From NCBI GenBank assembly GCA_016932415.1, contig JAFGCX010000018.1, forward strand, positions 1 through 64,000: 64,000 nt of DNA, read 5' to 3'. Within the stretch, counting starts at the first letter, position 1; each line of letters starts with the position of its first letter. The notes beneath the pieces were generated by a model that worked only from the letters and a program-made list of their open reading frames with translations, ran no database searches and was not told the origin of the DNA. Below, piece by piece: positions 35,246 through 42,497 of this stretch. The position numbers were made by a program, and so were the translations under genes. Source of the stretch: Candidatus Krumholzibacteriota bacterium. Lineage in GTDB: Bacteria > Krumholzibacteriota > Krumholzibacteriia > Krumholzibacteriales > Krumholzibacteriaceae.

Positions 35246-36377
35246 GGGTCTTCACCTCCTCGATGATCTCATCTGGAGTAACCATCCTTCCGATGGCGTT
35301 GACTCCAGAGACACCTGGACGTGAAATTCTGCCGAAAAGGATATGCCTCATCTGGCCCGTCAGATTCTCCTCAGCTACTATCACCCTGCCGTATCTGCCA
35401 AGAATCTCCGTATAGGACCCGGGTACGGGGAAGATCGTCTTCAGGATGAAGAGAGAGACTTTCAGGCCTGTCGACCTCATCGTCGCAACTGCTTCCCTGG
35501 CGGCCTGCGAGGTCGTTCCATAGGATACGACGATGGCTGTTGCGCCATCATCTTCATCCAGTTCGTAAAAAGTATACGAAGAAATATTTTTTTCAAGTTT
35601 CGCCTGGAGCCTTTTCGTGTTATCGAGAGCCTCGGGAGTGCTGTTCTGAAGGATTCCCTGCGAGTCGTGCGTCGAAGCGGTGAGGCGGACCTGGTGTTTT
35701 TTGTTCCCAACCGGAAGAAACGCCGGCACAAGGTCTTCTTTCGGATGATAACTTTCGAAGGGCCGATCGCCGGGAAAAAGTTCATGGGTTATCGCGTTGA
35801 TTCCGGAGAGAGACGATATGTCGAAACTTCTCCTGGTCATAACGTCTTCCTTGGATGTCAGAAGCACGACAGGGCTTCGCAGCCTGACAGCCATCCGTAC
35901 CGCTTCAGCAGGGAGCGTCCAGCAATCCTCCATGTCCGACGCGCAGATGGTCGGAAGAGGATATCCTCCCGATATTGCTCCCTGGAGAAGCAGCAGGTCT
36001 CCCTGCGCGCCGAGCGTCGCGGTCCCGGTAGCGGGACCGCGACGCTGCGCCAGGACGATCACCATCGGAAGCTCCATCATGAGGGCCATGTTTATAGATT
36101 CGATCATAAGGGCGAATCCGGGAAAAGAGGTCGCGGTGACAGGGATTCTGCCCGCAGCGGCAAACCCCGACATCCACTGGATGGTAGTAATCTCGTCGGG
36201 AGCGGCGAGCGCTATGGGAAAACGTATCGCGCCGAACTGGTAAAGGAGGTTCGCCGGCGTTATGGGGTATCCGATAAAGACATCGGCCCCCGCCCGGGCG
36301 AGCGATTCTATGATCAGAGTCGATCCGTCGACCAGGACGATGCCGGGTTTTTCGGCCATCTTTATTTTCGCCGTCAT
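35238..36377 (-). CDS. korA: 2-oxoacid:ferredoxin oxidoreductase alpha subunit
   Basis: The 379-residue protein has the alpha-subunit pyrimidine-binding region (FIGYPITPAN near residue 35, DEITTIQWMSGFAAAG, TATSFPGFALMIESI, QRRGPATG) and the C-terminal transketolase-like domain (AIVVSYGTTSQAAREAV, LFILKTIFPVP). It lacks the N-terminal gamma domain seen in many KorA proteins, which fits with gamma being on the beta subunit here. The end overlaps the start of korB by eight bases, so translation is coupled. It lies 36 bases after the glutaryl-CoA dehydrogenase gene in the same operon. Confidence 0.92.
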   Translation of the reverse strand: MTAKIKMAEKPGIVLVDGSTLIIESLARAGADVFIGYPITPANLLYQFGAIRFPIALAAPDEITTIQWMSGFAAAGRIPVTATSFPGFALMIESINMALMMELPMVIVLAQRRGPATGTATLGAQGDLLLLQGAISGGYPLPTICASDMEDCWTLPAEAVRMAVRLRSPVVLLTSKEDVMTRRSFDISSLSGINAITHELFPGDRPFESYHPKEDLVPAFLPVGNKKHQVRLTASTHDSQGILQNSTPEALDNTKRLQAKLEKNISSYTFYELDEDDGATAIVVSYGTTSQAAREAVATMRSTGLKVSLFILKTIFPVPGSYTEILGRYGRVIVAEENLTGQMRHILFGRISRPGVSGVNAIGRMVTPDEIIEEVKTHG

Positions 36378-36413
36378 TTCGAACTCACCGATTTACTCAG
36401 GTAATACATCTTG

Positions 36414-37589
36414 CTACTCGTTGCCGAACGCTGACATCCCGGTCAGGTGTTCACCGATAATGAGTGTATGGATCTCAAAGGTCCCTTCGTACGTGTGGAC
36501 CGACTCAAGGTTGCACATATGGCGCATCGTCTGGTATTCAAGGGTGATCCCGTTCGCTCCGAGCATACCGCGCGCTTTCCTCGCGCCCTGAAGCGCGGCG
36601 TTGACGTTGTGTCTCTTTGCCATCGAGACGTGGTAGTGCTTCATCCTGCCCGAATCAGCGAGCCTTCCCAACCTGTGCCCCATAAGCTGGCAATTGGTAA
36701 GATCGGTCGCCAGTTCGGCAAGCTTGCTCTGCGTTATCTGGAAAGAAGCTACGGGCTTGTTGAACTGGACGCGTTCGCTCGTGTATCCCAGGACTTCGTC
36801 GAAAACCGACTGCAGCGCGCCTGTCGCGCCCCAGGCGATCCCGTACCGCGCCGATGTAAGGCACATCAGCGGGCTTTTAAGGTCGTCCGTGCCGGGAAGT
36901 TCCCTGTCGGCGGGGATCCTCACGTCCTCAAGGATCAACTCGGATGTGACAGAGGCACGGAGCGATACTTTGTGCTTCTGTTCGGGGGAGGAGAATCCGG
37001 GATCATCACTGTGTACTATGAATCCCCTTATCTTTCCCTCTTCGTCCTTCGCCCAGACGACGGCGATATCGGCGATCGAACCGTTGGTGATCCACATCTT
37101 CGTACCATTAAGGACCCAGTCTCCCTTGTCTTTTTTCGCGCGGGTCAGCATCGAACGCGGATCCGATCCGGCGTCCGGTTCGGTAAGCCCGAAGCAGCCC
37201 ACGATCTTGCCGGCGGCGAGTTCCGGCAGGTATTTCTTCTTCTGCTCCTCCGAACCGAATTTCCATATCGGGTACATCACAAGGCTTCCCTGCACAGACG
37301 CGAAACTCCTTACGCCTGAATCCCCTCTTTCGAGTTCCTGGCAGATCAATCCATATATCGTGTAAGAACATTCCGCTCCGCCGTATTCGGCCGGAACGAA
37401 CGGTCCGAGAAATCCCAGTTCCCCCATCATCGGGATCAGTTCCTTCGGGAAGGTCGCCTTTTCCCAGTGGTCCGCGATAACAGGGATCACTTCCCTGTCT
37501 ACGAATTTCGCCGCTGTTTCCCTGACAAGTATCTCTTCTTCACTCAGAAGTTCATCGAGGTTAAAAAAATCGAGAGCCTTAAAAGACAT
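36414..37589 (-). CDS. gcdH: Glutaryl-CoA dehydrogenase-like acyl-CoA dehydrogenase
   Basis: The 391-residue flavoprotein has standard acyl-CoA dehydrogenase motifs: CFGLTEPDAGSDP, KMWITNG, and a C-terminal HTYEGTFEIHTLIIGEHLTG, where the YEGT Glu is the catalytic base and the pattern is that of glutaryl-CoA dehydrogenases. Such enzymes oxidise and decarboxylate glutaryl-CoA to crotonyl-CoA, passing electrons to ETF. Other acyl-CoA substrates remain possible. The ATG at 37589 follows GGGAGGG; a TTG five codons earlier overlaps that site. It is the first gene of an operon with korA and korB. Confidence 0.88.
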   Translation of the reverse strand: MSFKALDFFNLDELLSEEEILVRETAAKFVDREVIPVIADHWEKATFPKELIPMMGELGFLGPFVPAEYGGAECSYTIYGLICQELERGDSGVRSFASVQGSLVMYPIWKFGSEEQKKKYLPELAAGKIVGCFGLTEPDAGSDPRSMLTRAKKDKGDWVLNGTKMWITNGSIADIAVVWAKDEEGKIRGFIVHSDDPGFSSPEQKHKVSLRASVTSELILEDVRIPADRELPGTDDLKSPLMCLTSARYGIAWGATGALQSVFDEVLGYTSERVQFNKPVASFQITQSKLAELATDLTNCQLMGHRLGRLADSGRMKHYHVSMAKRHNVNAALQGARKARGMLGANGITLEYQTMRHMCNLESVHTYEGTFEIHTLIIGEHLTGMSAFGNE

Positions 37590-37794
37590 GCCATACCCTC
37601 CCAAGACTTTTTACGGGCTGTTTCACCAGCCGGAAAGCTGATGAAAAGACCAGTTATTAAGGCCGAACATAATATATGCAGGGTGTCTTTACAAACGAAA
37701 ATGGAGGGTCCGAGCCGGAGCCGTGGCGATTTGCCGCGGGCGATCCCGCATGATTCGGACGAAAAACGAATATTCCACGCCGGGGCCATTTCCA

Positions 37795-39261
37795 CTATCG
37801 AAGAAGAATCAGTTTCCTCGACCCGGTGATGTCGCCGACAGTGTATCTCAGAAAATATACTCCGCTCGCCACTTCGAGGCCGGCATCGTTCCTGCCGTGC
37901 CAGAGCGCTTTGTATGCTCCCTTTTCGCGATAAGAGTCGACAAGGACTCTGACTCTTCTGCCGCCCGTGTCGAAGATCTCGAGGCGCACCTTCGATCCGG
38001 CCTCGCAGAAATACGGTATTGTCGTAGTCGGGTTGAACGGATTTGGATAGTTCTGTCCAACGGCGGCGATTACCGGGATATCGGAGCCGGAGTGTGCCGG
38101 GACGGAAAAAGTGATGTCGAAGGGAGGAAGCCCCGTATCGATCGGATGGGAAGTGATCTCCATATCGGTGGCGGTATCGTATACGCGGATCCCTGGATCG
38201 GTCGGCGTCTGGTCGGCGAGGAAAAGCTCTCCATACGGAGATATCCCGATATCGTTGATCACCCACGCGCCGGGGGAGTAGAGCGTCGCCGTCTTTGTCC
38301 CAGAGGCCCGGTCGAAACTGACCAGTTCTGTATGGAAACTCGAATTCGTGACGACCGCGTAACCTTTCGCGCCTCCCGCAAGATCGAAGTTGTTGATATC
38401 TCCCCCCGCCGCCGTCTCCGTGAGAAGATACCCTTCCGACTGAAAGGTGTAAGGGTTGATTATCTCAATGCCGCCGTCCTGCATCCCGAACCAGCCGACG
38501 CATGAAAGATGAAGCTTGCCCGAAGCCTCATCGAAGATGATCTCGGAAAAAGGGTTAGTTCCGGTCAGCGGTATCGATTGCACGCCGGGGACCGCGCCGT
38601 CGCAGTCGATGAGAGTGTCTGCGGCGCAATCTATCACGGCGATATAGCTGTCGCCGACAGGGCCCCAGTAGTTGTTCCTGTCGATCCGCTGGATCGCAAC
38701 GAAGAGTATGTCATGCTTGATGAATATATAAGCCATCTCGCAGAGGCCGTCGCCGTCGGCAAAGGATGAGAGGTCTATGCTGCCTGTGATCTCCCCGGTG
38801 ATCGTGTTCATGATCAGCAGTTCATTCGTGTCGAAGGTGGAGATATAAGCCTTCGTCTCAGACCTGAAGGCGATATCCTGAGGGTTCGACCCGTTCCCGG
38901 TGGAATACTGTCCGATCGTAGCGTACCCGGCGCCGGGATCGAGTATCTGGATATTATCCGCTCCGCCCCTGTTGACGACATATACAAGCTCGTTATACCA
39001 CCTTGCCACCGCGTCGCTGTGTATCGAAGCTATTCCAGTCGCGGTAGTATGCGATCCGTCGAGCAGGATCCTCGCCGCCGATCCGGACTCGTAGTCCGTT
39101 GTCGTGACGAAGGCGTAATCCACGGCGCCGGCGGAAAAAGGGAATGAAATAACGAGCAGGCAGGTCACGATCACTGCCGCAGCCGATCTGTTGAGATTTC
39201 CGTTCGACCTGTGCCATCCTGATACTTTTACTGACGACGATCTTCCATCGAAACCCGTCAT
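37795..39261 (-). CDS. Secreted beta-propeller protein with sorting domain, possible BtuG-like cobalamin protein
   Basis: The 488-residue protein has a signal peptide (ending FPFSAGAVDYAF) and a YncE/NHL-like seven-bladed propeller region (about 35-390; repeats such as YNELVYVVNRGGADNIQIL and SETKAYISTFDTNELLIMN). A C-terminal sorting domain opens at NYPNPFNPTT and ends in SRKLILLR. It starts 12 bases after the BtuB-like receptor stop, with GGGAGG overlapping that stop, so both are one transcript under the cobalamin riboswitch. Bacteroides BtuG, a surface beta-propeller, captures vitamin B12 for BtuB; synteny and fold suggest a similar job here, but BtuG is a lipoprotein whereas this one has a type IX-like tail. 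The functional link is inference. Confidence 0.8.
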   Translation of the reverse strand: MTGFDGRSSSVKVSGWHRSNGNLNRSAAAVIVTCLLVISFPFSAGAVDYAFVTTTDYESGSAARILLDGSHTTATGIASIHSDAVARWYNELVYVVNRGGADNIQILDPGAGYATIGQYSTGNGSNPQDIAFRSETKAYISTFDTNELLIMNTITGEITGSIDLSSFADGDGLCEMAYIFIKHDILFVAIQRIDRNNYWGPVGDSYIAVIDCAADTLIDCDGAVPGVQSIPLTGTNPFSEIIFDEASGKLHLSCVGWFGMQDGGIEIINPYTFQSEGYLLTETAAGGDINNFDLAGGAKGYAVVTNSSFHTELVSFDRASGTKTATLYSPGAWVINDIGISPYGELFLADQTPTDPGIRVYDTATDMEITSHPIDTGLPPFDITFSVPAHSGSDIPVIAAVGQNYPNPFNPTTTIPYFCEAGSKVRLEIFDTGGRRVRVLVDSYREKGAYKALWHGRNDAGLEVASGVYFLRYTVGDITGSRKLILLR

Positions 39262-39273
39262 TATCGTTCCTCC

Positions 39274-41379
39274 CTAAAGCTGATACCTGACTGAAGCGTA
39301 AAAACTCCTTCCGGGAAGAGGAAACCCCGCCACGTCGCTGGTCTTCTCGTCGCCGATATTGAGCCCTTCTATCGTAAAGGTCACACCACCGAGTGGAGGC
39401 CTTATAACCAGGTTGAGATTGTGGATCGTCCTCGCGCCGGCCTCTTTCATATTCGCCCTGTCGAGGAAGTTGGGGCTGGTATAGTTCGTCTCCCAGCGCG
39501 CCCCCCACCATTTTGCGTCATATTGGAGAGATATCGACGCGGCATGCTCCGGCCTTCCGGGAAGTGAGTTGCCGTTGTAATACGGTATCGGACCGGTATC
39601 GACGCTTTCGAGCCAGCAGTAGTTTCCCGAGATCCGAACAGGCCAGGGAAGAGACCCAGCGGCGGAGAGTTCGACGCCCCTGACCGTCGCCGACCCGATA
39701 TTCTCCGGTTTAACGGTCGACTGCGAATTGGGGAAGAAGAGGATAAGGTCGTCGATCTCGTTATGAAGATAGATGGCTTCGATGAAAAGATCGCGTATCC
39801 AGGCGAATCGCTCAGAAGAGAGGATGATCCCGATATCGCGGTTGAAGCCTGTCTCGGGGGTGAGGGAAGCGTCGCCTGTGACGCTTCCGAGATTGCCGAA
39901 CATCTCGAAAAATGTAGGCACCCTGTAATATCGGCCGGCGTTTCCCTTTATGGTGAGGAAAGAAAAGGGCATCAGCCGCAATCCAGCACCGGGCGAGTCG
40001 TTCCTCCCCGTGATCCTTCCCTGGGGAGTAGGAGGAAGCCAGGGGAAAAAGGGCTGGTCGTAGAATTCGTTGGCGTACCATTCCCACCGGTGGCCGTACG
40101 TAAAGATGATCCGGTCTCCGAGAAGGGAGAGGTCACCCGAAGCGGCGCAGGAGAGAGTCTCCCTTTTTCTGTCCGGCCCTTCCTCATAGAGGGGAAGGTG
40201 CTCGACGGGGTGAAATCTTTCTTTCCGTCCTTCAAAGAAAGTTTCTATCGAAAGGGGAAGAACCGGCGGAAAATATTTCAGCTTCATGTTGCTTCCGTAA
40301 GATACTATCGTATTGTCTGTCTTTGCCGCCGTCAGGTCGATCTCGCCCGCCGGGTCGTTAAAAGACTCGCGCGTCGAGGAATAGAAGATCGTCGCGTCGT
40401 TATGGAGCGATCCGGAGAATACCGGCAGCGGCTTGAGTCTCAGCCACGTTATCCTCCGCTGGCGCTCAAGCCTTGCTCTCGACGACTGATTCGCTCCGAT
40501 CCCGGGGACTCCGCCTTCGCGGTGGACGCTGCTGTGATTGAGCGAAAGGGAGGTGAATCCGGCCGGTTTGCACTCCATCCTGCCTGTAAGGCTGAGTTTC
40601 GTAAAATCGTTGTTCTCCCTTATGGCGTTAGCGTCGTCAAGAGGATTCTCGGGAGTAGCGTTATCGTCGAGGAATGAAAAGTCGCCGCGGCTTTCGGTAT
40701 ACCCCGCGCGAAGGTGAAGTGTGAGAAGCGAAAGTTGCCGGTCTGCCCCGGCGGAATATTTCCGCGCCCCGAATGAACCGGCTGCTACCGAAGCGCTCAT
40801 CGAGTTCGCCCCTTCGCCATCCCGGCCGACCCTGCCTGTTCCAGGGACGAGGTTGACCGTTCCGCCCACCGAGGATGCGCCGAATCCGGTAGGGCTGAAT
40901 CCGCGGTAGACCTCTATCCTGCCTATATCTTCAAGGGAAAGATCAGCCAGGTCGGTCATCCCCGACCACGCGTCGTTTAGCGGGACTCCGTCGATATAGA
41001 CCTGCACCTGGGTCGACGACGATCCACGGATCGACATCGTCGCGAATGAGCCGAGCCCGCCGTACTGTTTTATCCTTACTCCAACGGTGTTTGAAAGGAT
41101 ACCGGCGGCGTCCTCGAAGGCGCTTTTCCCCTTTTCCAGTTCTATCAGGCCGACAAAGCCGCTTCTGTTGAATATCTCCTTGCCCGGCGTGGAGTGAAAC
41201 CCCTCGACTACGATCTCCGGGGCCCAGAAAAGGGTGTCGAGGAGAGTCTCTTGAGATTTTTCAGGTTTATTCCGCGATTCCGCGCCCTTTTCGGCGCTTG
41301 CCCCGACAGGGCGGAGGACTGTCAGGCATAACGCCAGTGCGATCGGCAGGAAAGACAGTCTGTGAGGACGGCTTCTCAT
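39274..41379 (-). CDS. btuB: TonB-dependent outer-membrane receptor, BtuB-like
   Basis: The 701-residue protein has a signal peptide (MRSRPHRLSFLPIALAL...GASA), a plug domain (about 55-175: TVGVRIKQYGGLG, MSIRGSSSTQVQVYIDGV, IEVYRG), and a 22-strand barrel to an aromatic-ended C-terminus (GRSFYASVRYQL). It imports a bound ligand across the outer membrane with TonB energy. The ligand is taken as cobalamin because a cobalamin riboswitch precedes the gene. The ATG at 41379 is chosen since GGAGTGAA lies just upstream, and the longer frame to 41463 would begin inside the riboswitch terminator. No clear TonB box was picked out. Confidence 0.9.
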   Translation of the reverse strand: MRSRPHRLSFLPIALALCLTVLRPVGASAEKGAESRNKPEKSQETLLDTLFWAPEIVVEGFHSTPGKEIFNRSGFVGLIELEKGKSAFEDAAGILSNTVGVRIKQYGGLGSFATMSIRGSSSTQVQVYIDGVPLNDAWSGMTDLADLSLEDIGRIEVYRGFSPTGFGASSVGGTVNLVPGTGRVGRDGEGANSMSASVAAGSFGARKYSAGADRQLSLLTLHLRAGYTESRGDFSFLDDNATPENPLDDANAIRENNDFTKLSLTGRMECKPAGFTSLSLNHSSVHREGGVPGIGANQSSRARLERQRRITWLRLKPLPVFSGSLHNDATIFYSSTRESFNDPAGEIDLTAAKTDNTIVSYGSNMKLKYFPPVLPLSIETFFEGRKERFHPVEHLPLYEEGPDRKRETLSCAASGDLSLLGDRIIFTYGHRWEWYANEFYDQPFFPWLPPTPQGRITGRNDSPGAGLRLMPFSFLTIKGNAGRYYRVPTFFEMFGNLGSVTGDASLTPETGFNRDIGIILSSERFAWIRDLFIEAIYLHNEIDDLILFFPNSQSTVKPENIGSATVRGVELSAAGSLPWPVRISGNYCWLESVDTGPIPYYNGNSLPGRPEHAASISLQYDAKWWGARWETNYTSPNFLDRANMKEAGARTIHNLNLVIRPPLGGVTFTIEGLNIGDEKTSDVAGFPLPGRSFYASVRYQL

Positions 41380-41461
41380 TTCACTCCAGCCGGTTCTGTG
41401 CCGGCGGGGAATACCTGTCCTCGTCGAAGAAGATCGATCGTCAGATCCCGGCGGGGGTAAC

Positions 41462-41501
41462 AAAAAACCCTCCGGGCCTTTTTGGAAAAAAAGGTGGAGG
41501 G
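41462..41501 (-). terminator. Riboswitch-controlled intrinsic terminator
   Basis: On the minus strand CCCTCC (41496-41501) pairs with GGAGGG (41468-41473), with an inner CCTTTTT/AAAAAGG stem, followed by six T (41462-41467). It lies between the cobalamin riboswitch and the receptor gene, the position expected for attenuation when cobalamin is bound. Confidence 0.75.
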
Positions 41502-41559
41502 GGTGTCAGCCTCTCCCTATCCTCTCATTCCTCGAAGAGGGCCAGGGACAAAACGCGTC

Positions 41560-41680
41560 CAGGCAGGTATCCTGACTTATGGCCTTTTCCGCTTCGCGGT
41601 CTGGCCAATCACAGTGGCGGGTCCGTGAGGGAGTCTCACCCTCTTCCCCTTTTGCTCTATTTGAGCGCCTGAAACCAAAA
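41560..41680 (-). promoter_or_regulatory. Cobalamin (B12) riboswitch
   Basis: Read on the minus strand, the leader has a GGGTGAGACTCCC stem region, the invariant GACCCGCCACTGTGA core, and ends with the B12-box-like AGTCAGGATACCTGCCT (41561-41578). These are the conserved parts of the cobalamin riboswitch. A strong promoter lies just upstream, and a terminator and the BtuB-like gene lie downstream. It should reduce expression of the receptor and the propeller protein when adenosylcobalamin is plentiful. Confidence 0.92.
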
Positions 41681-41690
41681 TAACATCCGG

Positions 41691-41719
41691 ATATTAACGG
41701 TCCTCGGAGAAGGTGTCAA
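41691..41719 (-). promoter_or_regulatory. Promoter of the cobalamin riboswitch transcript
   Basis: On the minus strand TTGACA (41714-41719), a 17-base spacer and TAATAT (41691-41696) form a near-consensus promoter whose start would fall at about 41684, right at the 5' edge of the riboswitch. Confidence 0.8.
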
Positions 41720-41786
41720 GATTTTTCAGATAAAAAAGAAAATCGATCTGTCTCCCGGGCTCCAGACCGGGGCGGTACTATATCGA

Positions 41787-41816
41787 TTGAAGCGCGGGCC
41801 GCTGACGAGGTATATT
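41787..41816 (+). promoter_or_regulatory. Candidate promoter for the acyltransferase
   Basis: TTGAAG (41787-41792), 18 bases and TATATT (41811-41816) lie about 65 bases before the acyltransferase start, divergent from the riboswitch promoter. Confidence 0.45.
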
Positions 41817-41881
41817 ATTTTCAGCAGGCAGGCCGGCCTGCCGGAGGTCATCGATACTGAAAATATGATGAAGGAGATGAT

Positions 41882-42436
41882 ATGAGAACGGTTCACGATA
41901 TGGCGAGAAGGTTATACAGGGCTTTCTTCAGGTATGACCAGGTCAGGGAATTGAAAAAGAACGGTTTCAGGGCCGGAAAGAATCTTAAGATCCTAAGGGA
42001 CGTGGAGATCGATTTCTCCCACGCCTGGCATATAGAGATAGGGGACGACGTGACTCTCGCGCCGCGCGTCCAGATACTCGCTCACGACGCCAGCACGAAG
42101 ACGCATCTCGATTATACGAGAATAGGGAAGGTCAAGATCGGCGACAGGGTATTTATAGGGGCCAGTTCGATAATACTTCCCGGCGTGACGATCGGCAGCG
42201 ACGTCGTCATAGGAGCGGGGAGCGTGGTGACCGGGAATATCCCTGATGGCCAGGTCGTCGCGGGAAATCCCGCGCGCGCGATCTGCGCCATAGACCAATT
42301 CCTGCGAAGAAAAGAGGATGAGATGGCGGCCTGTCCGACTTTCGGAGAGGAATATACGATGCGCAAGAATGTCTCGTCAGAGATGAAAGCAGAGATGAAC
42401 CGCAGGATGACCGGCGGAATCGGTTATATCGTGTGA
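41882..42436 (+). CDS. Hexapeptide-repeat acyltransferase (WcaF/LacA-like)
   Basis: The 184-residue protein has left-handed beta-helix hexapeptide repeats at about 85-140 (VKIGDRVFIGASSIILPGV, then VVIGAGSVVTGNIPDGQ, VVAGNPAR), with the catalytic-type His in LAHDAS near residue 62. It is like maltose/galactoside or colanic-acid O-acetyltransferases, which acetylate a sugar hydroxyl with acetyl-CoA in the cytosol. The C-terminal 45 residues are an extra helical extension. AAGGAG precedes the ATG. It stands alone between two leftward units, so the acceptor is unknown. Confidence 0.85.
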   Translation: MRTVHDMARRLYRAFFRYDQVRELKKNGFRAGKNLKILRDVEIDFSHAWHIEIGDDVTLAPRVQILAHDASTKTHLDYTRIGKVKIGDRVFIGASSIILPGVTIGSDVVIGAGSVVTGNIPDGQVVAGNPARAICAIDQFLRRKEDEMAACPTFGEEYTMRKNVSSEMKAEMNRRMTGGIGYIV

Positions 42437-42497
42437 CGACACGAGGATCAGTGAAGACCAGGCCCCGGCGGCTCTTGGTGACAGATGAGCAGTCCGT

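Noticed and set aside
35343-36404. 353-residue open frame opposite korA
   Set aside because: It lies fully antisense to a well-supported gene and its product has no domain; open frames opposite GC-rich genes are expected.
36447-37319. 290-residue open frame opposite the acyl-CoA dehydrogenase gene
   Set aside because: Antisense shadow of a conserved gene; composition is dominated by Arg/His/Val as in shadow frames.
39763-40677. 304-residue open frame opposite the TonB receptor gene
   Set aside because: Antisense shadow with no signal peptide, motif or ribosome site.
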